Source: Acidimicrobiales bacterium
GTDB lineage: Bacteria; Actinomycetota; Acidimicrobiia; Acidimicrobiales; MedAcidi-G1
Assembly: GCA_029577135.1 (NCBI GenBank)
Contig: JARQPW010000021.1
Location: forward strand, 1-43,669
Length of the DNA: 43,669 nucleotides
Direction of reading: 5' to 3'
The position numbers and the translations under genes were made by a program. A model generated the notes under the pieces. The model saw nothing but the letters and a program-made list of their open reading frames with translations. It did no database searches and had not been told where the DNA came from. The stretch's first letter is position 1. Every line of letters starts with the position of its first letter. Below, piece by piece: positions 6,974-15,841 of this stretch.

Positions 6974-8824
6974 ATGCCTGACGATCCCACCCCCACCACC
7001 CCTGTGCCCGAGCGGCCGCCGTTCACCACCGAGGATGCACAGCGCTACCGGGATCGGCTGTCCGGGCCCCTTCGGGGCCGGGGCGAGACCGGCGAACGTT
7101 CGAGCATCCTGCGGATGCTGGCCGAACACCCCGAACCCCTGGCCCGGGTGATCGCCGCCGAACGGTCGGACAGCAGTGTCCAACTTCGCACACTGGCCAG
7201 CGACCGCCACCGGACGGTTCGCCTCGCCGTGGCGTTCAACGAATCAGCGCCCCGCACCGCCCTCGAGGTCCTCGCCGAAGACCGGACCCGGCCCGTGCGC
7301 CTCGCGGTGGCCGGCAACGGACGCACGTCGCCCGATGTCCTCGAGCAACTCGGCCGTGTCCGGGACCACGACTTCCGCGAGGCCGTGGCCGGCAACTGGT
7401 CCGCCCCTGTCGAGGTGCTGGTTCGGCTCGCACGCGACCGGATCGTGCGGGTCCGCCTCGCGGTCGCCGACAACCCCTACGCACCTCCGGAGGCCGTCGA
7501 GATCCTCATGGACGACGAGCGGATGTTCCCCATCGCCGCCATCCTCGACAACCCCGGGGCATTCGGCGATGTCGGTCTCCGGCACCTGGCCGGGTCGCCG
7601 TTCCCGCGGTACCGCTGGGCCGCCGCCGAGAACCCGAACACGCCACCGGACGTTCTCGATGCCCTCGCCTCCGACGTGGAGCGCGTCCCGGGCCGCTACA
7701 TCGGACACTGGAATCCCATCCGGATGGCTGTGGCGGCCAACCCCGGGACCCCGGTCGAAGTCATCTCCCGTCTCGCCACGGACGACCACGCTGACGTGCG
7801 GTGGTTCGCCGCTGCCAATCCGAGAACCCCCATCGACGTGCTCGAGGCATTGGCCGGAGATGACGACTCGAGGGTTCGGTGCTTCGTCGCCGAGCACCGG
7901 ACGAGTACTTCCGTGCTTCTGGGTCGCCTGGCTGGTGACCTCGAACCCGATGTCCGCCGGAACGTCGCCGCCAACCGCCGCTGTCCCCTGGCTGCCCTGC
8001 GGCGCATGGCAATCGACGAGGACGAACACGTTCGGAAGGCCGTGGCCGCGCACCCGAAAGCGGACGAGGACCTGCGGCTGCTGGCCGTACCGCCGGAGCC
8101 CGAACCGGAGCCGGTGCCCGACCGGCGCCCCCGCGCCCACCGCCGAACCCGGCCGGCGCCCAGTCCCGAACCCACACCGACCCCGTGCGACGGCGAAACC
8201 TGCGCCAACGTCATCTGCTTCGGCGACGTCCACGTCGGCGACGACATGTTGTACCCCGACGTGGACTTCACCCTCGCTACCTGGTCCTACGAAGGGGACT
8301 TTCCCGGCAGCGCCGGCAGCTTCGAGCTCTACGGCTTCGACGGCCTGTACTGGTCCCACGACGACCACGGATGGCATGCCATGGGCCGTTTCGACTCCGA
8401 CGAAGAGGCGATCACGGCATGGAGAACCGCCAACTGCATCGACGAACGCGAACAGGAGGCCGCCGCCGAGGAAGAGGCGCAGGTCCAAGAGTGGCTGCAC
8501 TCACTCGAGCCAACTGCCTGTCATGGCGAATGCAAATGGGAGATCTGCATCGACGGCTGGCACATCCATGTCGATGTCATCGAGCACATGGAGCCCTGCA
8601 ACTACTTCCCACCTGACGAGCCGATGAAGGAGGACCCGACGCACCAGCTCTTCGGGCAGCGGGGCCTCTACTGGCGTTCCACCGGCGACGGCCACGAGGG
8701 ACTCGGGCGATTCTCGAACGACGACGACTTGCTTCGGGCCTGGCGAGATGCCCGCCTGCGGGACCAGGAATCGGGCACAACCGGGGTCGAGGGCGAAGAA
8801 GACAAAGGCCTCGACGCCGACTGA
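6974..8824 (+). CDS. LRV-repeat protein with two tandem Cys/Trp C-terminal modules, function unknown
   Basis: A 616-residue soluble protein in three parts. Residues about 55-370 hold roughly a dozen repeats of about 24 residues with consensus VRLAVAxNPxTPxxVLxxLAxD, as in leucine-rich-variant or HEAT-like solenoids. Residues 372-404 are a Pro/Glu/Arg-rich linker. Residues 405-484 and 516-591 are two copies of one module: a Cys pair (C405/C410; C516/C520), then IC and a short strand with His (GDVHV; GWHIHVD), then GLYW, GRF and AWR (GLYW 457-460, GRF 471-473, AWR 482-484; GLYW 564-567, GRF 578-580, AWR 589-591). I do not recognise this module. AGGAGGG lies 5 bases before the ATG, a strong ribosome site. 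There is no signal peptide or membrane segment. The solenoid suggests protein binding. It starts a three-gene run of unknowns. Confidence 0.8.
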   Translation: MPDDPTPTTPVPERPPFTTEDAQRYRDRLSGPLRGRGETGERSSILRMLAEHPEPLARVIAAERSDSSVQLRTLASDRHRTVRLAVAFNESAPRTALEVLAEDRTRPVRLAVAGNGRTSPDVLEQLGRVRDHDFREAVAGNWSAPVEVLVRLARDRIVRVRLAVADNPYAPPEAVEILMDDERMFPIAAILDNPGAFGDVGLRHLAGSPFPRYRWAAAENPNTPPDVLDALASDVERVPGRYIGHWNPIRMAVAANPGTPVEVISRLATDDHADVRWFAAANPRTPIDVLEALAGDDDSRVRCFVAEHRTSTSVLLGRLAGDLEPDVRRNVAANRRCPLAALRRMAIDEDEHVRKAVAAHPKADEDLRLLAVPPEPEPEPVPDRRPRAHRRTRPAPSPEPTPTPCDGETCANVICFGDVHVGDDMLYPDVDFTLATWSYEGDFPGSAGSFELYGFDGLYWSHDDHGWHAMGRFDSDEEAITAWRTANCIDEREQEAAAEEEAQVQEWLHSLEPTACHGECKWEICIDGWHIHVDVIEHMEPCNYFPPDEPMKEDPTHQLFGQRGLYWRSTGDGHEGLGRFSNDDDLLRAWRDARLRDQESGTTGVEGEEDKGLDAD

Positions 8825-8900
8825 ATTCTCCTTGTCACAGCAGCCACGTACCCCCCACTACTGGGGATTCCTTCGATCACCCCCCCATACAGGAGCCACG

Positions 8901-9275
8901 TTGACCACTCACGAAGAAGCCACGAACCAGGCATCCAGCACCAACCACTCGAACAGCGCCGATCCTGAACGGGTCCGACTGCGGCAGTTGCGCCGCCTCC
9001 TGGAGGACGTCGGCCTCGACGGCGTCTTCGGCCACGACTGGGCATCGATCGACCCCGAGACCGGGAACTACAGGTTCCGCGACATCGAGCCGGAAAGGAT
9101 GCAGGCCATCATGTTCCGCCTCGACGAACTCTGCCTCGAGCGCCGGGGCGAGCGGCGCTCGCACCGGCGGACCACCGAGGCCGACCGGGCCGCCCGTCGG
9201 GCGGTCGCCCCGGTCGCCGTGCCCGACGTACCCGTCGAGGTGACCGTCGGCCCTCACCTCGGGGGCCAGGTATGA
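8901..9275 (+). CDS. Small protein of unknown function with Arg-rich tail
   Basis: A 124-residue protein that starts with TTG at 8901. This start is chosen because AGGAG lies exactly 5 bases upstream; the longer open frame upstream overlaps the preceding gene and lacks a ribosome site. Residues 1-22 are polar and Ser/Asn/Thr-rich, 23-78 look like a small helical domain containing LLEDVGLDGVFGHDWASID and MQAIMFRLDELC, and 80-102 are Arg-rich (about ten Arg). No family recognised. Its stop codon overlaps the next start (ATGA), so it is translationally coupled to the 383-residue unknown downstream and is probably a partner of it. Confidence 0.65.
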   Translation: MTTHEEATNQASSTNHSNSADPERVRLRQLRRLLEDVGLDGVFGHDWASIDPETGNYRFRDIEPERMQAIMFRLDELCLERRGERRSHRRTTEADRAARRAVAPVAVPDVPVEVTVGPHLGGQV

Positions 9276-10423
9276 GCACCATCGAGGTTCCCATCGAGTC
9301 CGACGAGTGGGAACGCATCGTGCGCGTCGCCAAGGCCACGGCCTGGGACGACCGGGACAACCCGCCGGTCCTCCAGCACCCCTTTCCCGGACTGGGGGTC
9401 GATCCACAGTGGCGGCTGCGCTGCATCGACGGCACCCTCGTCGAGGTCCGGCACGACGTGCCGTGGATCGAGCCGTTCGCCGTGGCGCTGCCCACGCGTC
9501 TCGTCATCCACGGCGCAGTCCTCGCCGACCTCGAGGGTGTGTGTGTGCTCACGATCGACGACAAACGGTACGCAACCGTGCGTGGGGGCAACGGCTCGAA
9601 CTCGGTCCACGACCTCCTGCCGGTCCCATCCGGCTACGAACTCCCCAATCCCTGGCAGCCGACCGCTTCGGCGACCGTCGAGGCCGCCCGCCTGTTCCAC
9701 TGCCTGTACCCGGCATCGCTCCCACCGACCGGGCTCGAGCAGGCGGAGCCGCCACCCCTCGAGTTGGGCATCAGCGATGGCGAGATCGGGTTCCTGGCCG
9801 ACTGGTCGATGGCGGGGGGCCACAAGGCCACGTTCCGGACTTCGGCGGCAACCGACGGCTCGGCCCGACTCGGGTTCTGGCCCACCGGCCTCACCGACCT
9901 GGTCAGGGGCGCGACACGGGGCTCGGAGACGGTCGCGCTCGCGGTGTTCGACGAGTGGCTGCGGGTCACCACCGACGACTGGACCGCCTGGGTCCCGCCG
10001 ACGGACCTCGTCTGCACCAGGTGGATCCCCCACGCCACGGAGATCCTCGAGAAGGCCGGCGAGTCCGTGACGCCGATCGCCGAGGACGCCTTCTCGGTGA
10101 CGGGGAACCCGGCGGTACGGGTCACCTTCCACGACGTGGTCGACCAGCAGGTGCTGCGGATCTCGACGGTGCTCGCCAGCAACGTCGAGGACGACCTCGA
10201 CGTGCGCCGGCGCATCGACGGCATCGTGCACTCGCGGCCCGGCCTGAAGGGCTGGTTCGAGGAGGGTCGTGTCGTGTTCGCCATCGACCTCGACGTGGCC
10301 CGGGTCGATGAGCTGCCACATACGCTGCGTCGGTTCCGTTCACAGTTGCACGGCTTCGACCTGCTGCTGTCGATCGGTGACCCGCTGCCCGACCTGTTCA
10401 CCGAGGCCGGCCTGGTGGAGTGA
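9272..10423 (+). CDS. Unknown protein with YbjN-like C-terminal domain
   Basis: A 383-residue soluble protein. Residues 165-245 form an alternating beta pattern (ELGISDGEIGFLADWS ... LRVTTDDWTAWV). Residues 255-375 look like a YbjN/type III chaperone-like alpha/beta domain: helix WIPHATEILEKAG, strands FSVTGNPAVRVTF and QQVLRISTVL, helix VRRRIDGIVHSRPGLK, strand GRVVFAIDL and a final helix LPHTLRRFRSQL. This assignment is by secondary-structure pattern only. There is no signal peptide, membrane segment or catalytic motif. It overlaps the previous gene by 4 bases (ATGA) and is the last of the three-gene plus-strand run before the convergent acyl-CoA dehydrogenase. Function unknown; a binding or chaperone role is possible but speculative. 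Confidence 0.7.
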   Translation: MSTIEVPIESDEWERIVRVAKATAWDDRDNPPVLQHPFPGLGVDPQWRLRCIDGTLVEVRHDVPWIEPFAVALPTRLVIHGAVLADLEGVCVLTIDDKRYATVRGGNGSNSVHDLLPVPSGYELPNPWQPTASATVEAARLFHCLYPASLPPTGLEQAEPPPLELGISDGEIGFLADWSMAGGHKATFRTSAATDGSARLGFWPTGLTDLVRGATRGSETVALAVFDEWLRVTTDDWTAWVPPTDLVCTRWIPHATEILEKAGESVTPIAEDAFSVTGNPAVRVTFHDVVDQQVLRISTVLASNVEDDLDVRRRIDGIVHSRPGLKGWFEEGRVVFAIDLDVARVDELPHTLRRFRSQLHGFDLLLSIGDPLPDLFTEAGLVE

Positions 10424-10440
10424 CGGGGGGCGATCCGCCC

Positions 10441-11655
10441 CTATTCGATGCGCATTCCGGAGACGGCCCTCGAGATCACCAACTGTTGGATCTGTTCGGT
10501 GCCTTCGAAGATGTCGTAGATCTTCGAATCCCGGTGCCAGCGCTCGACCGGGTGCTCGGTGACGTAGCCGGCGCCGCCGAGGATCTGCATGGCCCGCTCC
10601 GTCGCCCACACCGCCACCCGGCCGGCCTTGAGCTTGGCCATCGACCCCTCGGCGTTGACGAACCCGCCCTGCTTCGCCAACCATGCCGCCCGCCACACCA
10701 GCAGCCGGGCGGCGTCGATCTCGGTCGCCATGTCGGCAAGCATGAAGGCGATCGCCTGGTGCTGCACGATCGGCTTGCCGAACTGCACCCGCTCCTTCGC
10801 GTAGTCAAGGGCGTACTCGAAGGCGGCACGGGCCACGCCGACCGCCTGGGCACCCACGGCGGGCCGGGTCGCCTCGAAGGTCTGCATGGCCGCCTGGGCG
10901 TTGCCCGGCTTGCCCTCCCGCACGCGGGCCAGGCGCTCGTCGAGTCTCTCCTTGCCGCCCAGCAGGCAAGAGCCGGGGATTCGAACGTCGTCGAGGACGA
11001 CCTCGGCGGTGTGGCTGGCACGGATCCCGTGCTTCGAGAACTTCTGGCCCTGTGAGAACCCCGGGGTGTTCGGTGGGACGACGAACGAGGCGTGGCCCCG
11101 GCTGCGGAGCTCCGGGTCGACGACGGCGATGACCACGTGCACGTCGGCGATGCCGCCGTTGCTGATCCAGGTCTTGGTGCCGTTGAGCACCCACTCGTCG
11201 GCCGCCTCGTCGTAGACGGCCCGGGTGCGCATGGCCGACACGTCGGAGCCGGCGTCGGCCTCCGAGGAGCAGAAGGCGCCCATCTGGAGGTCGCCGGGGG
11301 TGCCGTAGCACTGGGGCACCCATTCCATGATCTGCTCCTGGGTGCCTGCGGCGGCGATGCCTGCGGCGGCGAGGCCCGAGCCCATGATCGCCATGCCGAT
11401 CCCGGCGTCGCCCCAGAACAACTCCTCGATGGCGACCGGGAGGGTGAGGCCGGTCTTGTCGTTCCACATCCCCTCGGCGAGGAACTCCCAGCCGTAGAGG
11501 CCGATCTTTGCAGCCTCCTCGATGATCGGCCACGGGGTCTCCTCGCGGCGGTCCCACTCCTCGGCGGCGGGCCGGACGACGTCGGCGGCGAAGTCGTGGA
11601 CCCAGTCCCGGAGTTGGACCTGGTCGTCGGAGAGTTCGAGGGAGAAGCCGCCCAT
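10441..11655 (-). CDS. Acyl-CoA dehydrogenase
   Basis: A 404-residue FAD-dependent acyl-CoA dehydrogenase that introduces a 2,3 double bond into an acyl-CoA. Visible family motifs are MGAFCSSEADAGSDV and NGTKTWISNG (substrate and FAD contacts in the beta barrel), YAKERVQFGKPIVQHQA (start of the C-terminal helical bundle), ILGGAGYVTEHPVERWHRD, and IYDIFEGTEQIQQ with the catalytic Glu in FEGT, as in medium-chain enzymes. Length is normal for a homotetramer subunit, so unlike the pair at 36677-38877 this one looks self-sufficient. The ATG at 11655 gives the expected N-terminus; the frame is open much further upstream, but that is antisense-like sequence over the M20 gene. Chain-length preference cannot be told. 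Confidence 0.92.
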   Translation of the reverse strand: MGGFSLELSDDQVQLRDWVHDFAADVVRPAAEEWDRREETPWPIIEEAAKIGLYGWEFLAEGMWNDKTGLTLPVAIEELFWGDAGIGMAIMGSGLAAAGIAAAGTQEQIMEWVPQCYGTPGDLQMGAFCSSEADAGSDVSAMRTRAVYDEAADEWVLNGTKTWISNGGIADVHVVIAVVDPELRSRGHASFVVPPNTPGFSQGQKFSKHGIRASHTAEVVLDDVRIPGSCLLGGKERLDERLARVREGKPGNAQAAMQTFEATRPAVGAQAVGVARAAFEYALDYAKERVQFGKPIVQHQAIAFMLADMATEIDAARLLVWRAAWLAKQGGFVNAEGSMAKLKAGRVAVWATERAMQILGGAGYVTEHPVERWHRDSKIYDIFEGTEQIQQLVISRAVSGMRIE

Positions 11656-11689
11656 GGGAGGAGCCTCGCGCGTCGACGGTGTCCACCTC

Positions 11690-11705
11690 CCACCGAGGAC
11701 GGTGG
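11690..11705. terminator. Hairpin in the M20/acyl-CoA dehydrogenase gap
   Basis: CCACCG-AGGA-CGGTGG makes a perfect 6-bp stem with a 4-base loop. On the minus strand it lies about 80 bases after the M20 stop and 35 bases before the acyl-CoA dehydrogenase start. It could be a terminator or a leader structure. There is no T-tract. Confidence 0.25.
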
Positions 11706-11786
11706 ACTGCGGCCTGCTTCCCGGGCTGCTGCTTCGAACCGGCCGGCCGGATCCGACGATGCGGTGGACCTGCGGCAGCCGGTCCG

Positions 11787-13136
11787 CTACGACCCGAGCA
11801 TGTCCCGGGCGACGTCTTCGTAGAACACCGTCGACAGGCGCAGGGACTCGACGTCGATGCGCTCGTCGTTGCCGTGGAAGCGCCGGGCGAACTCCCCCGA
11901 ATCGATCTCTGGGCTGAGGAGGCCGGCTCCGTAGGCCACCGCACCGAGTTCCCGGAAGACGCGTGCGTCGGTGAACCCCACGACGAACTGGGCGCTCAAC
12001 CTTGCGCCCGGAAAGTGGCGCGAGGTCGCCCGCAGCAACGCGTCCCACAGCGGCGTGTCGGTTCGGCTGATCGACGCCCGGTCGTCGATGATCGGCGCCA
12101 CCTCGACCTCGTCGGCGAGGTCGCCCAATGCCACGTCGAGATGGTCCTGCACCGCGGCGGCGTCCTCGCCGGGCAGGGTCCGGATGTCGACTTCGAGCAC
12201 GACCCGGTCCGGAATCACGTTGGTCTTGCCGGTCATCTCGGCGGCGTTCACGGAAAACGTCGTGTGGGTACAGGCGTGCAGGTGCCCGGCGGCCCCGACG
12301 TTGGGGAGCGTCGCCAGGAAGTCGTCGATCCGATCCGCGTCGAGCAACTGCTCCTTCATGTCCTCGGGCAGGCCCAGGTCGGCGACCTGCGACCGCCACA
12401 ACTCGTGGAACCGGGGCGCTGGGCGGTAGTCGGCGAGCCGTTGGGCGACGGCTGCGGCCTTGACCAGGGCGTTGTCCGTCCGGAACGGCATCGAGCCGTG
12501 GCCGGGCGCGCCCCGCACCGTCAGGCGCCGCCAGGCGACACCCTTCTCCCCCACGTTCATCGAGACGACGGGCGCCTCGGAGGTCCCGACGTGGAGCCCA
12601 CCGTTCTCGGTCAGGACGTAGTCGGCACGGATCGAGTCGAGCTCGTGCTCGGCCATCCAGCGGGCGCCGTGGGCGCTGCCGTGCTCCTCGTCGGCCACGG
12701 CGAAGAAGATCAGGTCGCCACGGGGACGAAAGCCCGAATCCGCCAGGCGTCGGAACGCCACGGCCTGCGAGGCGGTGAGGTTCAGCATGTCGACGGCACC
12801 ACGACCCCAGACCTCGCCGTCGACCAACTCGGCGCCGAACGGGTCTCGCGACCAGCCGTCCGGGCTCACGGGCACCACGTCGGTGTGGCCCATCAGGCAC
12901 AGCGAGGGCGCACCCGGGTCCGAGCCCTCGATGCGGGCCACCAGCGAGACCCGCCCCGGCGTGGGTTCATAGCGCTCGACGTCGAGGCCCGATGTCGAGA
13001 GGTAGCTCCCGAGCGCGTCCGCGTTGCGGACCTCCTGGCCCGACTCGGGGGTGCCGTCGTTGACGCAGGCGTTGCGGATCAACTCCTGGAGCAGTTCGAT
13101 CGTGGCGCCAGCCGCCCCGGTCGGATCGTCGCGCAT
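11787..13136 (-). CDS. M20-family metallopeptidase/deacylase
   Basis: A 449-residue zinc peptidase of the M20 (ArgE/DapE/carboxypeptidase G2) family. The di-zinc site is readable: His84 and Asp86 in GHTDVVPV, Asp116 in GRGAVDML, Glu150-Glu151 in ADEEHGS, and downstream ligands Asp/Glu in VLTENGG and a C-terminal His in RFHGNDERI. The dimerisation (lid) domain lies between about residues 195 and 320 (RLTVRGAPGHGSMP). It would hydrolyse an N-acyl amino acid or short peptide in the cytoplasm; no signal peptide is present. The ATG at 13136 sits 6 bases after TAGGTT, so the message is probably leaderless. It is divergent from valS. The specific substrate cannot be called. Confidence 0.9.
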   Translation of the reverse strand: MRDDPTGAAGATIELLQELIRNACVNDGTPESGQEVRNADALGSYLSTSGLDVERYEPTPGRVSLVARIEGSDPGAPSLCLMGHTDVVPVSPDGWSRDPFGAELVDGEVWGRGAVDMLNLTASQAVAFRRLADSGFRPRGDLIFFAVADEEHGSAHGARWMAEHELDSIRADYVLTENGGLHVGTSEAPVVSMNVGEKGVAWRRLTVRGAPGHGSMPFRTDNALVKAAAVAQRLADYRPAPRFHELWRSQVADLGLPEDMKEQLLDADRIDDFLATLPNVGAAGHLHACTHTTFSVNAAEMTGKTNVIPDRVVLEVDIRTLPGEDAAAVQDHLDVALGDLADEVEVAPIIDDRASISRTDTPLWDALLRATSRHFPGARLSAQFVVGFTDARVFRELGAVAYGAGLLSPEIDSGEFARRFHGNDERIDVESLRLSTVFYEDVARDMLGS

Positions 13137-13142
13137 GCCTAG

Positions 13143-13148
13143 AACCTA
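13143..13148 (-). promoter_or_regulatory. -10 box of a leaderless promoter for the M20 gene
   Basis: TAGGTT (minus strand) followed by 6 bases and then the ATG at 13136. The spacing puts the transcription start on or beside the A of the start codon, and there is no ribosome site. Confidence 0.5.
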
Positions 13149-13177
13149 GGGCAGGGTCCGCCTCCACCCCGTGCCGA

Positions 13178-13183
13178 TAACCT
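13178..13183 (+). promoter_or_regulatory. -10-like box for valS
   Basis: TAACCT lies 9 bases before the valS ATG and no Shine-Dalgarno sequence is present. This suggests a leaderless or very short-leader valS mRNA. It is divergent from the box at 13143-13148 in a 56-base intergenic region. Confidence 0.4.
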
Positions 13184-13192
13184 CGGACTCTC

Positions 13193-15841
13193 ATGAGCGA
13201 GCGAGCGACTCCTCCGACCAACGCGCACGCCCCTACGCCACGGATCCCCGACAAGCCCACATTGGAGGGCCTCGAGGACCGTTGGGACAACGCCTGGGAA
13301 GCCGCAGGCACCTACCGGTTCGACCGCTCCCGCACGAGGAACCAAGTTTTCTCGATCGACACTCCTCCGCCGACGGTGAGTGGTTCGCTCCACGTCGGGC
13401 ACGTGTTCTCGTACACCCACACCGACACCATCGCCCGCTACCAACGGATGGCCGGCAGGGAGGTCTTCTACCCGATGGGGTGGGACGACAACGGCCTCCC
13501 CACCGAACGGCGCGTCCAGAACTACTACGGGGTCCGCTGCGACCCGAGCCTGCCCCACGACCCGGACTTCGTTGCACCGTCCGACGCCGGCGACCCCAAG
13601 GCCATCAAGAAGCGCGGCGACCACGACATCTCCCGGCGCAACTTCGTCGAACTCTGCCACCGCCTGACCCTCCAAGACGAGAAGGCGTTCGAGAAGTTGT
13701 GGCGACACCTCGGGCTTTCGGTCGACTGGGCGCAAACGTACGCCACGATCGACGAGCGCTGCCAACGGGTCGCCCAGAGGGCGTTCCTACACAACCTCGA
13801 GCGCGGCGAGGCGTACCAGGTCGAGGCTCCGTCGCTCTGGGACGTCACCTTTCGCACCGCCGTCGCCCAAGCCGAACTCGAGGACCGCGAACGCCCCGGC
13901 GCGTACGTCAACCTCGCCTTCCACCTGCCTGACGGCGACGATCTCCTCATCGCCACCACGCGGCCCGAACTCGTGGTGTCGTGCGTCGCCCTGGTCGCCC
14001 ACCCGGACGATGAGCGCTACCAACCCCTCTTCGGCACGACGGTGAGGACTCCCGTGTTCGGGGTCGAGGTCCCGGTCCGGGCCCACCACCTGGCCGATCC
14101 GGAGAAGGGCACCGGGGTCGCCATGATCTGCACGTTCGGCGACACCACCGACGTCACCTGGTGGCGCGAACTCGACCTCCCAGTGCGGGCCGTCGTCAAC
14201 CGCGAGGGCCGCTTCCAGGCAGACCCGCCGCAGGGCGTCGACTCGGAAGCAGGCACGGCCGCCTATACGCGCCTAGCCGGCAAGACCGTGTTCTCCGCCC
14301 AGCAGGAGATGGTCGAAATCCTCCGCGAGACCGGCGAACTGGTCGGCGACCCCGAGCCGATCACGCATCCGGTCAAGTTCTTCGAGAAGGGCGACAAGCC
14401 CCTCGAGATCGTGACCAGCCGGCAGTGGTACATCCGCAACGGCGGACGCGACGCCGAACTCGGGGCCGCCCTCGTGGCCCGCGGCGCCGAGATGCAGTGG
14501 CACCCCGCCTACATGCAGACCCGCTTCACGAACTGGATCGACGGCCTCAACGGTGACTGGCTGATCAGCCGGCAGCGGTTCTTCGGCGTGCCCCTCCCCC
14601 TCTGGTACCGGCTGGACGAACACGGCGAGCCGGTGTGGGACCAACCGATCGCGCCCGCCGAGTCCGACCTGCCGATCGACCCCACGGCGGACACCGCCCC
14701 CGGCTTCGACGAGTCGCAGCGCGGCCGACCCGGCGGCTTCGTCGGCGACCCCGACGTCATGGACACCTGGGCCACGTCGTCGCTCACTCCACAGATCGCC
14801 TGCGGCTGGGGCGAGGACGACGACCTGTTCTCCCGCACCTACCCGATGGACATGCGACCCCAGGCCCACGACATCATCCGGACCTGGCTCTTCTCGACCG
14901 TGGTCCGCTCACACTTCGAGGAGGACACGGCGCCATGGCGCCACGCCGCCCTCAGCGGCTGGGTGCTCGACCCCGACCGCAAGAAGATGTCGAAGTCCCG
15001 GGGCAACGTGGTCACTCCGATGGGCCTCCTCGAGCAGTACGGCTCCGACGCCGTGCGCTACTGGGCCGCCAACGGCCGACCCGGCACCGACACCGCCTTC
15101 GACGACGGCCAGATGAAGATCGGCCGGCGCCTCGCCATCAAGATCCTCAACGCCAGCAGATTCGCCCTCGGGTTCGGCGGCGACGCCCCCCTCGGAGTCG
15201 ACCCGTCGTTGATCACCCACCCGCTGGACCGGGCGATGCTCGCCCGCCTGGCACGCCTTGTCGACGAGGCCACGGCCGCCTTCGACAACTTCGACTACGC
15301 CCGGGCGCTCGAGCGCACCGAGAGGTTCTTCTGGGGTTTCACCGACGACCACGTGGAGTTGGTCAAGGCACGCGCCTACGAGGGCGACCCCGCCGACCGG
15401 GACTCTGCCCGCCATGCGCTGCGGCTCGCAATCTCGACGCTGCTGCGACTGTTCGCACCGTTCCTCCCGTTCGTGACCGAGGAGGTCTGGTCCTGGTGGC
15501 AGGCCGGATCCGTTCACCGTGCAGCGTGGCCCCAGGCCGATGAAGTCCTCGAGGCCGCCATCCACGACGACAAGCCAGGCGATCCCCGGGTCGCCCTCGT
15601 GGCCGCCGAGGCGCTCGCTGAGATCCGCCGCCACAAGACCGCCGCCAAGAGGTCGGTTGCCACGACGGTCACCTCGTGTCGCCTGTCCTGCCCCGCGGAC
15701 CGGATCGAACACCTGCGCCTCGCCCTCGACGACGTCGCCGCTGCCGCCCGGGCCGGTGCCATCGCATTGGTCGAGATGGAAGATGGCGAGGGAACTGCGA
15801 TCACCGGAGCCGTCGAACTGGAGGAGCCGTCCGCCCCATGA
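13193..15841 (+). CDS. valS: Valyl-tRNA synthetase
   Basis: An 882-residue class I aminoacyl-tRNA synthetase that charges tRNA-Val with valine. The HIGH motif is HVGH (67-70) in TPPPTVSGSLHVGH, and KMSKS is at 598-602 (RKKMSKSRGN). The editing (CP1) domain lies between about residues 200 and 400, with TTRPELV and TGVAMICTFGD. The sequence GWDDNGLPTERRVQ is ValS-specific. The anticodon-binding helical domain follows KMSKS. The C-terminus lacks the long coiled-coil arm of E. coli ValS, consistent with the shorter actinobacterial/archaeal-like form. No riboswitch or T-box is visible in the 56-base upstream gap. The stop overlaps the next start (ATGA), so the downstream crotonase is co-translated. 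Confidence 0.96.
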   Translation: MSERATPPTNAHAPTPRIPDKPTLEGLEDRWDNAWEAAGTYRFDRSRTRNQVFSIDTPPPTVSGSLHVGHVFSYTHTDTIARYQRMAGREVFYPMGWDDNGLPTERRVQNYYGVRCDPSLPHDPDFVAPSDAGDPKAIKKRGDHDISRRNFVELCHRLTLQDEKAFEKLWRHLGLSVDWAQTYATIDERCQRVAQRAFLHNLERGEAYQVEAPSLWDVTFRTAVAQAELEDRERPGAYVNLAFHLPDGDDLLIATTRPELVVSCVALVAHPDDERYQPLFGTTVRTPVFGVEVPVRAHHLADPEKGTGVAMICTFGDTTDVTWWRELDLPVRAVVNREGRFQADPPQGVDSEAGTAAYTRLAGKTVFSAQQEMVEILRETGELVGDPEPITHPVKFFEKGDKPLEIVTSRQWYIRNGGRDAELGAALVARGAEMQWHPAYMQTRFTNWIDGLNGDWLISRQRFFGVPLPLWYRLDEHGEPVWDQPIAPAESDLPIDPTADTAPGFDESQRGRPGGFVGDPDVMDTWATSSLTPQIACGWGEDDDLFSRTYPMDMRPQAHDIIRTWLFSTVVRSHFEEDTAPWRHAALSGWVLDPDRKKMSKSRGNVVTPMGLLEQYGSDAVRYWAANGRPGTDTAFDDGQMKIGRRLAIKILNASRFALGFGGDAPLGVDPSLITHPLDRAMLARLARLVDEATAAFDNFDYARALERTERFFWGFTDDHVELVKARAYEGDPADRDSARHALRLAISTLLRLFAPFLPFVTEEVWSWWQAGSVHRAAWPQADEVLEAAIHDDKPGDPRVALVAAEALAEIRRHKTAAKRSVATTVTSCRLSCPADRIEHLRLALDDVAAAARAGAIALVEMEDGEGTAITGAVELEEPSAP

